Positions 1 to 6,545 of a DNA stretch of 64,000 nt are shown here, in pieces (position 1 is the first letter of the stretch; every line of letters starts with the position of its first letter). The notes under the pieces are model-generated. The model was given only the letters and a program-made list of their open reading frames with translations. It was not told the DNA's origin and made no database searches. The position numbers and the translations under genes were made by a program. This DNA comes from Verrucomicrobiales bacterium (lineage in GTDB: Bacteria > Verrucomicrobiota > Verrucomicrobiia > Verrucomicrobiales > DEV007): NCBI GenBank assembly GCA_029212615.1, contig JARGPJ010000001.1:519547-583546 (forward strand). The letters run 5' to 3'.

Positions 1-504
1 TGCCCGTTCGGCTTCCCTCGCACGCTGAACCTGTTGCACTCGTTCGGCCTCTCTGGCACGCTCGATTTGCTGTACCCGTTCGGCTTCCCTCACACGCTGG
101 ATCTGTTGCACTCGTTCAGCCTCTCTGGCACGCTCGATTTGCTGTGCCCGTTCGGCTTCCCTCGCACGCTGAACCTGTTGCACTCGCTCGGCCTCTCTGG
201 CACGCTCGATTTGCTGTGCCCGTTCGGCTTCCCTCGCACGCTGAACCTGTTGCACTCGCTCGGCCTCTCTGGCACGCTCGATTTGCTGTGCCCGTTCGGC
301 TTCCCTCGCACGCTGAACCTGTTGCACTCGTTCGGCCTCTCTGGCACGCTCGATTTGCTGTGCCCGTTCGGCTTCTCTCGCACGCTCGATTTGCTGCACT
401 CGTTCAGCCTCTCTGGCACGTTCGGTTTGCTGTGCCCGTTCGGCTTCTCTCGCACGCTGGATCTGCTGCACTCGTTCAGCCTCTCTGACACGTTCGGTTT
501 GCTG
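1..504. repeat. 36-bp minisatellite in pairs (7 x 72 bp), coding
   Basis: Fourteen 36-bp units lie head to tail, alternating between two types so that the real period is 72 bp. Seven 72-bp copies fill 1-504 exactly and may continue beyond the window. The units differ by a few substitutions and have no length changes, so the reading frame of the FHA protein is kept (12 residues per unit). The central copies, about 73-360, are the most alike, which suggests recent expansion by unequal exchange or slippage. Confidence 0.95.
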
Positions 505-1026
505 TGCGGCGATTCCAGATTCAGGATCAGGCTCTTCCTCTTCCATTCTGCCCGGGTGCTTGAGAACTTCGCTGACATTTCCGATCGCCGGTGGAGTTCT
601 GATTGGAGTGATGGGATTCGTGTAGAAACTCTCCTCGCTTGTGAAGTCGAATTCTTCCTTCAATGAAATGAATTTGCCTGGGTATCCCCTGGGAAAGGAT
701 TCGTTTTCCGAGTGAAGAACCATCTCGACGTGTTCTTCGACCGCGATCAGCAGATCTCCGAGCTTCAGTTGATCGCCCGGCTTCACTTTAACAAATGAGG
801 TCACCCGGCGATCGTTAAGAAACGTGCCATTGGTCGAATGGAGATCGCTAATAGCGTATCCTCCATCGGCTGTCTGCTTTAGTTCGGCATGGTATCCAGA
901 GACACAATCAATCTGAATGCTCAAATCGTTGTCGTGCATGCGTCCGATGTCATGAGAGCTTTCGCTGAGAAGCAGTTCTTCGGGTTCACATGATGCCTCC
1001 GATTTGACGACAAGTTTCAAGGTCAT
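1..1026 (-). CDS. FHA-domain protein with long 12-residue repeat tail (partial)
   Basis: The gene starts at an ATG at 1026 and is still open at base 1, so the C-terminus lies outside the window (342 codons seen). Residues about 20-100 form a forkhead-associated domain with the expected phosphothreonine-binding signature: DIGR, then SGYH, then STNGTFLN. A linker of about 70 acidic/proline-containing residues follows, and from about residue 175 the protein becomes a tandem 12-residue repeat of the type REAERVQQIERA, rich in Arg, Glu, Gln and Ala, which should form a long charged helix or coiled coil. FHA domains bind phosphothreonine peptides, so a signalling or scaffold role is plausible. What lies beyond the repeat (membrane segment, kinase, secretion part) cannot be seen. 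No clear ribosome-binding site precedes the ATG. Confidence 0.85.
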   Translation of the reverse strand, partial: MTLKLVVKSEASCEPEELLLSESSHDIGRMHDNDLSIQIDCVSGYHAELKQTADGGYAISDLHSTNGTFLNDRRVTSFVKVKPGDQLKLGDLLIAVEEHVEMVLHSENESFPRGYPGKFISLKEEFDFTSEESFYTNPITPIRTPPAIGNVSEVLKHPGRMEEEEPDPESGIAAQQTERVREAERVQQIQRAREAERAQQTERAREAERVQQIERAREAERAQQIERAREAERVQQVQRAREAERAQQIERAREAERVQQVQRAREAERAQQIERAREAERVQQVQRAREAERAQQIERAREAERVQQIQRVREAERVQQIERAREAERVQQVQRAREAERA

Positions 1027-1125
1027 TGCTGAGTGGATTCGGTGTTTTCGTGCCTGGAACTCAACTATACTAGATTATGGAAATTATAAAAGGGGCGAAT
1101 TTCATTCAGAATTCGACCTGAACTA

Positions 1126-1152
1126 TGAATAAAGGGACAGACATGTGAAGCG
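1126..1152. repeat. 27-bp direct repeat, copy 1
   Basis: Same orientation as 1821-1847 with one mismatch (position 1148). It begins exactly where homology to HsdM stops in the adjoining pseudogene. Its core, read on the minus strand, is ACATGTCTGTCCCTTTATTC. Confidence 0.9.
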
Positions 1153-1512
1153 GAGACCTTGCATTCGATCGTGTCCGGTGATTCGGCACACACTTTGAAT
1201 CCCTTCAGATACGGTAAATGATCCTCATTGAGAAAATCAACGAGATCCGCCGCCCGTCAGCGCCGCATCGTGATCAGGCACCCCGTTAGCTTTCTTCGGG
1301 GACGCCCCAAGAGGAGCAACGATACGCTGCATCAAGACTGGAGGCGTAATCCCCGCTAACCGATTCAGCCCGCTCAGCCCTGTCCCGATCCAGATCTTCG
1401 AGCTGCTTCAAAGAAAGAAGCCACAAAGTCTGCTCGGTGTACTCGACCTCCCGGAAACAGCCGCCTCCTTCCGGAGAACCTCGTCGAGGTTTTTGAAGGT
1501 TTGTCCGAACAT
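1152..1512 (-). pseudogene. HsdM N-terminal fragment (type I restriction-modification), frameshifted
   Basis: Read on the minus strand from the ATG at 1512, conceptual translation across all three frames follows the N-terminal region of class I DNA methyltransferase (HsdM) subunits. The pieces in order are: FGQTFKNLDEVLRKEA; then VEYTEQTLWLLSLKQLEDLD and DAAYRCSSWGVPEES in a second frame; then DHDAALTGGG in a third; then LVDFLNEDHLPYLKGF and ESPDTIEC. HsdM proteins have the matching landmarks FKNIDDVLWKEAG, LDYTEQTSWLLFLKYLD, WAAPK, LDHDxALTGDDL and LFPYLKGF in the same order. At least three frameshifts are needed, and homology stops at the 27-bp repeat, before the catalytic NPPF region would be reached. 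It is a dead fragment; no hsdS or hsdR is present nearby. Confidence 0.85.
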
Positions 1513-1565
1513 GGAAAGAAAGAAACGGGATTCCACCTGACATGGTTCTATAGCGGAACTCAGAA

Positions 1566-1754
1566 ATGCATGTCGCAGCGACCTACTCGAAAACAGATCA
1601 CCCGATCCCGAGGGAACTCCGAAGCAACCAGGGACGGCCCGACAATGAAATCACAAGGGGCTTAGATCGAAAGATGAAACGCATCCAGTTCCGGGCTTAC
1701 GGCCACAAGCACTTCGAATACCACCGCTTGAGAGTCTTCGCGGAGTGCTACTAA
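1566..1754 (+). pseudogene. ISL3-like transposase C-terminal remnant
   Basis: The open frame ends in a stretch (codons about 30-62, 1653-1751) resembling the C-terminus of ISL3/IS204-type DDE transposases, where a basic helix ('EGLNNKIKxIKR') is followed by a 'AYGFRNFExxRLRVL' segment. Here the matching part reads GLDRKMKRIQFRAYG followed by HKHFEYHRLRVFAECY and the stop. The catalytic core is absent and the upstream codons are not recognisable, so it is a truncated insertion-sequence end. Assignment rests on pattern memory of the family and not on a search. Confidence 0.55.
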
Positions 1755-1801
1755 AATAGAATGTCCCCAAACTTTGGTGGAAACCCTGAAAACAAAGAAT
1801 A

Positions 1802-1820
1802 AGCCATCTGTCGGATTAAG
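1802..1820. repeat. tRNA-Thr 3'-end copy (att-like), distal
   Basis: Nineteen bases identical to 2711-2729 (20 with the preceding A). The first 14 match the 3' terminus of the tRNA-Thr gene at 2854-2867, including the discriminator base and acceptor stem, in the same orientation. It is directly followed by copy 2 of the 27-bp repeat. Partial 3'-end tRNA copies at a distance are the usual trace of tyrosine-integrase insertion. Confidence 0.8.
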
Positions 1821-2271
1821 TGAATAAAGGGACAGACATGTGGAGCGCCAAAATTCTTTCACGTGAGGAAACCTCTGGGCATTTCTGGGAGGATTCAATC
1901 CACACTGGAATGATGCTTCCTGCAGAATTGAGAAATTGGCTCTCGCTTGGCTTTTGACTCCAAGTATCAGGCTGGGAGATTTCACCGAGAGCATTCCCTA
2001 TCGGTCCATGGTTGTAGATGTGGAGAAACAGGACAGATTCCAGCCCTGCAATTGCGTCTACGAATCCTGTGGTGACTTGGTGTTTTCCGCCTGCGATAGG
2101 CTCGGATCCTTTGGTGAAAAACTGGATGCCAAAACCGGTTCGCTCAGAAAAATCTTGGAACCCCGGATTCTCTGCCCACCTGGCAGCGTTTGCTCGAAGT
2201 GGTGTAGCCTCGATTTGTTCGAGAACTCTTTCTGCGGCTGAGTTGAGGGGGACATAACAGATTGGAATTTT
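1816..2271 (-). pseudogene. Unidentified startless open frame, probable gene fragment
   Basis: On the minus strand 151 sense codons run between an in-frame TAG (2274-2272) and a TAA (1818-1816) without a usable ATG, GTG or TTG near the 5' end. The translation looks protein-like, with amphipathic stretches such as ERVLEQIEATPLRANAARW and FVDAIAGLESVLFLHIYNHG, and uses many different codons. I do not recognise the family. The last codons run into copy 2 of the 27-bp repeat, as the hsdM fragment abuts copy 1. Most likely a 5'-truncated gene remnant. Confidence 0.4.
1821..1847. repeat. 27-bp direct repeat, copy 2
   Basis: Direct repeat of 1126-1152 with a single mismatch, 695 bp away. It sits immediately beside the distal tRNA-Thr 3'-end copy and overlaps the end of the unidentified open frame. 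Confidence 0.9.
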
Positions 2272-2408
2272 CTATTTAAAGAAGTTCTTATCGGGGCGTC
2301 GGTTCTACCGGGATTGAGGGAGTGCAAGTGGAGGAAGGGTGACAATTCGTCTTCGTGGAGAGATTTGGCAACGAAAACAAGCTAAGGTCAAGGCTATGAG
2401 CCGGGGAT

Positions 2409-2597
2409 CTAAAGGATCGCTCTCCAAAGCCCGTGCCAGCGCAGAAAAAATTCGATCTCCTCAAAACGAACGATTGTGCCGACGTTGTTCGTGTTGCCTT
2501 TGCAGCAGGGGTACCGCTGCGGGTCTTTTCCCGAGGTCTTCAGAATCAGATCGCGCCAGACCTGTCCCGGCATATGGAACATGTTTACTGGCTTCAA
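2409..2597 (-). pseudogene. IS91-like transposase C-terminal remnant
   Basis: The frame carries a pattern typical of the C-terminus of IS91/IS801-type (Y2) transposases: W-x-x-LI-x-K, a DP pair, a cysteine pair before a Gly (PCCKG), then an EEIEFFLR segment and a terminal GLW. Here it reads VWRDLILKTSGKDP, PCCKG, VGTIVRFEEIEFFLRWHGLW. The upstream frame is closed by a TGA within a few codons, so no catalytic tyrosine domain remains. A broken mobile-element end is the best explanation; family assignment is by pattern only. Confidence 0.5.
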
Positions 2598-2710
2598 GGC
2601 TTCTCACAGCCTAATCAGCGATCCAAAAGCAATTCAGGACTTCGGAAGTGTTACAACAGCCAAGATCGATGGGGATCCCGACGAGATTTAACTCGGTCAA
2701 GGTATGGGGA

Positions 2711-2729
2711 AGCCATCTGTCGGATTAAG
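2711..2729. repeat. tRNA-Thr 3'-end copy (att-like), proximal
   Basis: Second extra copy of the tRNA-Thr 3' terminus, 143 bp downstream of the tRNA end and identical over 19 bases to 1802-1820. The first 14 bases match 2854-2867. Same orientation as the tRNA. Confidence 0.8.
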
Positions 2730-2853
2730 GGGCCCTTTGCCCCTTCTGCAGGTCCCGATGCTTCGCATCGAGATTCATCAACCGCTTCGCGGTGAGTGGC
2801 AGGCGAACCTCTTTTCGGTTCTCGCCCGCCAGCAGCCTCTCTTTTTCAAAGAG

Positions 2854-2926
2854 AGCCATCTGTCGGACTCGAACCGACGACCTGCAGATTACAAATCAGC
2901 TGCTCTACCAACTGAGCTAAGATGGC
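2854..2926 (-). tRNA. tRNA-Thr (UGU)
   Basis: A full cloverleaf of 73 nt without encoded CCA. The acceptor stem GCCATCT pairs perfectly with AGATGGC, discriminator U. The D-arm GCTC..GAGC, the anticodon loop TTTGTAA (anticodon UGU) and the T-arm GTCGG-TTCGAGT-CCGAC are all normal. The anticodon stem GCTGA/TCTGC contains a U29-U41 mismatch, where the common bacterial form has A41. The 3' end is duplicated twice downstream, marking this gene as an integration site. Confidence 0.95.
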
Positions 2927-3005
2927 GACTTCAACGCGCCTTTTGACGCGGGCGGGAATTTAACCTCGGAATAGCGTCCTGCAAGGGGTCGTTTTCGAAT
3001 TTTTC

Positions 3006-4277
3006 TTATTTTCTGATCCATTGCATCCCCGTGATGATTCGAGCCCCGCGGCGATATCTCACATAGGCATAGAACCACTGCGAAAGCACCGCGAGCCGAT
3101 TCTTAAATCCAACGAGGAACATGAGGTGCACAAAGAGCCACATGAGCCAGGCGATATAGCCTTTGAATTTCAGGCCCATGCTTTCAGCAACGGCATGACT
3201 CCGGCCGATCGTGGCCATGCTGCCTTTGTCAAAATAGGTAAACTGACGGCGAACCGGATAGTTCTTCGAATTCCTGCCTTCAATCTCATCAATAATCACT
3301 TTGGCGGAATGCTTACCCATCTGCATTGCCGCAGGGCTTAGCCCGGGAACCCTTACCCCGGCATGATCGACGCAATGAGCGAGGTCACCGGCAACAAAGA
3401 CTTCAGGATGATCAGGAATGCTGAGATCGGTTTCAACCATGATCCGTCCGCCCCGATCCACTTCGATCCCGAGAGTTTTCGTGAAAGGAGGAGCCTCGAC
3501 CCCGGCAGCCCAGACAACATTGCCGACCTGTAGAGTTTCATCAGCCAGTTCAATCTCGCCTTCACGAATCTCTTTCACCGGGCTGCCGGTCTTAACGGTC
3601 ACGCCCATCCCCTCGAGTGCCTCCTTGGTGTAATTAGAAAGGTCCTCGTCATACATCGTGAGAAGACGCGGAGCAGCCTCGATGAGGAAAATTTTCGCTT
3701 CGTTAGTGTCGATGTGTTTAAAGTCCCTTACCAGAACATGAGAAGCGAGTTCAGCGAATGATCCGGCAAGTTCGACCCCGGTGGGTCCTCCTCCGATCAC
3801 GCCCACCGTCATGAGCCGCTCACGCTCAACCGGATCTTCGCAGCTCTCCGCCCGTTCAAAGGCCAGCAATAAATCGCGACGAATCGCCATCGCATCATCA
3901 AGGCTCTTAAGCCCCCTCGCATGCTTCTTCCAACCATCATTTCCGAAGTAACCGGTCTTCACCCCGAGACCGATAACGAGGTAATCATAGGCGATCGGGC
4001 CATTTTCCGTTTCGATGGCTTTGCCGGCCAGGTCAATGCCGGTGACTTCATCCATGAGGACCTTCACGTTATCCTGCCCCGAAAAAATGCTCCGTATCGG
4101 ATGAGCGATTTCAGGAGCCGCGAGACCGGCCGAGGCGACCTGATAAAGAAGCGGCTGGAAGAGGTGATGGTTCTGTCGATCAATCAGAAGAACATCGACG
4201 TTTTTTCGTTTGAATGTTTTGGCGCATTCGATCCCGGCGAATCCTCCACCGAGAATAACCACTTTTGGTTTTGTCAT
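3006..4277 (-). CDS. ndh: Type II NADH:quinone dehydrogenase
   Basis: A 423-residue flavoprotein that passes electrons from NADH to quinone at the inner face of the cytoplasmic membrane without pumping protons. Two Rossmann dinucleotide sites are visible: GGGFAG at residues 10-15 (FAD) and GGGPTG at 162-167 (NADH). The AGD motif at about 296-298 closes the FAD site. The C-terminal 60 residues contain the amphipathic and hydrophobic segment (IAWLMWLFVHLMFLVG) that anchors NDH-2 enzymes to the membrane. Length is normal for the family. It stands alone, convergent with nothing downstream except the tRNA, and has a weak ribosome-binding site before the ATG at 4277. Confidence 0.92.
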   Translation of the reverse strand: MTKPKVVILGGGFAGIECAKTFKRKNVDVLLIDRQNHHLFQPLLYQVASAGLAAPEIAHPIRSIFSGQDNVKVLMDEVTGIDLAGKAIETENGPIAYDYLVIGLGVKTGYFGNDGWKKHARGLKSLDDAMAIRRDLLLAFERAESCEDPVERERLMTVGVIGGGPTGVELAGSFAELASHVLVRDFKHIDTNEAKIFLIEAAPRLLTMYDEDLSNYTKEALEGMGVTVKTGSPVKEIREGEIELADETLQVGNVVWAAGVEAPPFTKTLGIEVDRGGRIMVETDLSIPDHPEVFVAGDLAHCVDHAGVRVPGLSPAAMQMGKHSAKVIIDEIEGRNSKNYPVRRQFTYFDKGSMATIGRSHAVAESMGLKFKGYIAWLMWLFVHLMFLVGFKNRLAVLSQWFYAYVRYRRGARIITGMQWIRK

Positions 4278-4520
4278 GATAAGTAGAACATTGAGTCAGG
4301 TAAAAGGTGAAGGCTCTCAGGCCCAAAAAGAAGAGGATCGCCTGAGGCAGGATGATTTCCTGCTCGAACGTCCGCCATGCCTGCTTCTTCACCCCGACTC
4401 TCACAGCGGGACAAAAAATCGTATGAATACAAATGATTCATCAAATCGTGGTAACGAGTTCTAAACGATCACCGATACTCGGACCTTTCAAGAGATATCA
4501 TTGCGATTAAGCTGCGAAAG

Positions 4521-5228
4521 ATGTTTCCACTCCGACAATCATTTATCGCCCCCCTTCTTGCCTGCGCCTGCCTTTCCGTAAAGGGAGAGGAATCTGTGAG
4601 TACGGCGCCACGTCCTGCCGTCACTCGAATCGGAGAACACCAATACCGTTTGGGGGAGATCGAAATTGATTCCAGGAAGCGCGAGATCTCTTTTCCCGTC
4701 GTCGTGAACATGCGGGAAGGCGGCCCCCTGGAGTATGTGCTGGTGCACGAACACGGCAAAGTTCATGAGTCGATTTTTACCACTGTTATTTCTCCGCTCC
4801 AACTCCAGGTCGCTCTTAAACTGGTGAAGTACCAGTCAGGTTTCGGCGACGTTTTCAATCTCCTTCTCGCCCCTGAAGTTCTTGAGAAAGAAGGCGGCAC
4901 GATTGCTGATCGAGGCGATGCAATTGAGTTCTCCTTTATCGCTGAAGGCAAGGCCGAGCCGGTCCCTGTCTTCGACTTCGTCCTCGACGGACTAACGTCC
5001 ACCGCGATGAAAGGCGCACCCTGGATTTACACGGGGTCAAAAATTGAAGACGGCACCTTCATGGCAGAGGCGGAAGGCTCTATCATTGCGATCTACCTCG
5101 ACCATCTCGCGATCTTTAACATGACGATCGAAGGAGCCGATACAGATGAACGCTGGGGAGCTAACTCCAAAATGATTCCCGAAATTGGAACCGCGGGGAA
5201 ACTGATCATCGCGCCTGCTCAAAACTGA
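4521..5228 (+). CDS. Secreted YdjY-domain protein
   Basis: A 235-residue exported protein with an N-terminal signal peptide (about residues 1-22, ending near SVKG). The body resembles YdjY-domain proteins: a region of the type 'idskkRxIsFPvvVNMReGgpLEYvLVhehGKvHEs' at residues about 48-88, which is the hallmark of that family. Function is unknown; in E. coli ydjY sits with putative oxidoreductases. Stands 115 bp upstream of another exported protein on the same strand, so they may share a transcript. The family assignment is by recognised motif, the role is not known. Confidence 0.6.
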   Translation: MFPLRQSFIAPLLACACLSVKGEESVSTAPRPAVTRIGEHQYRLGEIEIDSRKREISFPVVVNMREGGPLEYVLVHEHGKVHESIFTTVISPLQLQVALKLVKYQSGFGDVFNLLLAPEVLEKEGGTIADRGDAIEFSFIAEGKAEPVPVFDFVLDGLTSTAMKGAPWIYTGSKIEDGTFMAEAEGSIIAIYLDHLAIFNMTIEGADTDERWGANSKMIPEIGTAGKLIIAPAQN

Positions 5229-5343
5229 AAGAAGCTTTCCCCCCCAAAATTTAGCCTAGGCATCCCCCGGCTTGATCCGTTAAGAAAAGATGATCACCTT
5301 TTTTCAGGACTGTGAAACCCGATCCTGAATCCCCCCCTTTACT

Positions 5344-6540
5344 ATGAGCACCTCTCACTCCCTTTCTACCGCCCTTCTAATTGTCATCAGTCTGAGCACC
5401 GCCCACTCACAGGAGACAATCGCTAACATCGGAGACACAAACCTTTCGCTAAAACTCGAAATTGAGCGCGCCATTTCCAGCGGGGTCACCTTCCTCGAAG
5501 CAGAACAAAACCCCGAAACCGGCGCATGGAGCGATCCGACACTCCCGGCCATCACCGCCTTATCTATTTCCTCAATTCTCGGCGACCCCGCTCTGGGGGA
5601 TGCCACGACACTTCCTGATTCGGCTGAAAAAGGATACGAGTTTCTTCTCAGTCAGGTGAAATCCGATGGGGGAATCTACGGGAAAGGTCTCGCGACTTAC
5701 AACACCGCGCTTTCGATCATGGCACTGGTACAGTCGGGCGAGGAAGAGCATCTCCCTGTTATCGCAAAAGCGAGGCGACTACTCATCAATCAACAGCAGG
5801 ATTTTGACAGGCGCGGTGCTACCGACAATCTCTTCGACGGTGGCATCGGCTACGGCGGCAGCTACGCCCACTCTGATCTCTCAAACACTCACCTTGCGAT
5901 GGAAGCCCTCTACTACTCAAAGAAGGCCCTTTCCGACACGGCCTACGATGATTCCTCTGAGTTCGATCTCGACTGGGACGCGGCGATCGACTTTGTGAGC
6001 CTCGCACAAAATTCGAAAGCAACCGTTGATCGCCTCGGTGAGAAAGTCGGACTTCGCGAAGAAGACGAAGGCGGATTCATCTATTTCCCCGGCGACACCA
6101 AATCGGATGAAGTCATGATTCAAGGGGATGACGGCACGAAACGAACCGCGCTGCGAAGCTACGGCAGCATGAGCTACGCCGGCCTCCTCGCTTTTATCTA
6201 CGCCGACATGAATCGCGACGATCCACGTATCGCCTCAGTGATGAGCTGGCTGGAAAGAAACTTCACGCTCGAGGAAAACCCCGGGATGAATGCACAGGGC
6301 CTTTTCTACTACTACCACACGATGTCGAAGGCTCTCGGGATCACCGGAACGAATTACCTTGTCACCCCGGACGGGGAGAAAATCGACTGGAAAGAAGACC
6401 TCGCACTCGAAGTGATGAGCCGTCAGCAATCCGACGGGGCATGGATGAATGAAGACTCCAATCGCTGGATGGAAGATAATCGGGTCCTCGTGACAGCCTA
6501 TTCCCTCCTCACATTACAACAAGTCTATCGATCACTCTGA
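5344..6540 (+). CDS. Exported protein with prenyltransferase/squalene-cyclase-type repeats
   Basis: A 398-residue protein with a signal peptide (about 1-22, cleaved near HSQE). The mature part has repeats typical of the alpha/alpha-6 barrel of squalene cyclases and prenyltransferase beta subunits: segments of the form 'G(A/G)(W/I)...TALSI' recur, for example near residues 30-60, 100-125, 145-180, 235-280 and 355-395. No DXDD or DCTAE catalytic motif of squalene-hopene cyclases is evident, so enzymatic activity cannot be claimed. Comparable exported proteins are common in planctomycetes and verrucomicrobia with no known function. Confidence 0.65.
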   Translation: MSTSHSLSTALLIVISLSTAHSQETIANIGDTNLSLKLEIERAISSGVTFLEAEQNPETGAWSDPTLPAITALSISSILGDPALGDATTLPDSAEKGYEFLLSQVKSDGGIYGKGLATYNTALSIMALVQSGEEEHLPVIAKARRLLINQQQDFDRRGATDNLFDGGIGYGGSYAHSDLSNTHLAMEALYYSKKALSDTAYDDSSEFDLDWDAAIDFVSLAQNSKATVDRLGEKVGLREEDEGGFIYFPGDTKSDEVMIQGDDGTKRTALRSYGSMSYAGLLAFIYADMNRDDPRIASVMSWLERNFTLEENPGMNAQGLFYYYHTMSKALGITGTNYLVTPDGEKIDWKEDLALEVMSRQQSDGAWMNEDSNRWMEDNRVLVTAYSLLTLQQVYRSL

Positions 6541-6545
6541 AGCGC

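Larger units (their letters stand above)
1027..2853. other. Degraded integration region with no intact gene
   Basis: About 1.8 kb between the FHA gene and tRNA-Thr contains no credible intact gene. It holds broken gene pieces and repeats listed separately: the hsdM fragment, ISL3-like and IS91-like transposase ends, a startless open frame, a 27-bp direct repeat and extra tRNA-Thr 3' ends. Between 2272-2408 and 2598-2710 nothing recognisable was seen. From 2730 to 2853 there are several small GC-rich hairpins; the one at 2837-2855 overlaps the tRNA 3' end but has no U-tract. Confidence 0.75.

Noticed and set aside
1..504. CRISPR-like array at the left edge
   Set aside because: The repeats are directly adjacent, with no unique spacers, and keep a 12-codon reading frame within the FHA gene. 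It is a coding minisatellite.
34..666. Open frames of 210, 162 and 114 codons across the repeats
   Set aside because: They are alternative-frame readings of the same repeat. The true frame starts at the ATG at 1026 with an FHA domain and is open to the window edge.
2058..2345. 95-codon minus-strand frame with an ATG
   Set aside because: It overlaps the longer startless frame 1816-2271, and its Ser/Pro/Lys-rich translation looks like an out-of-frame reading.
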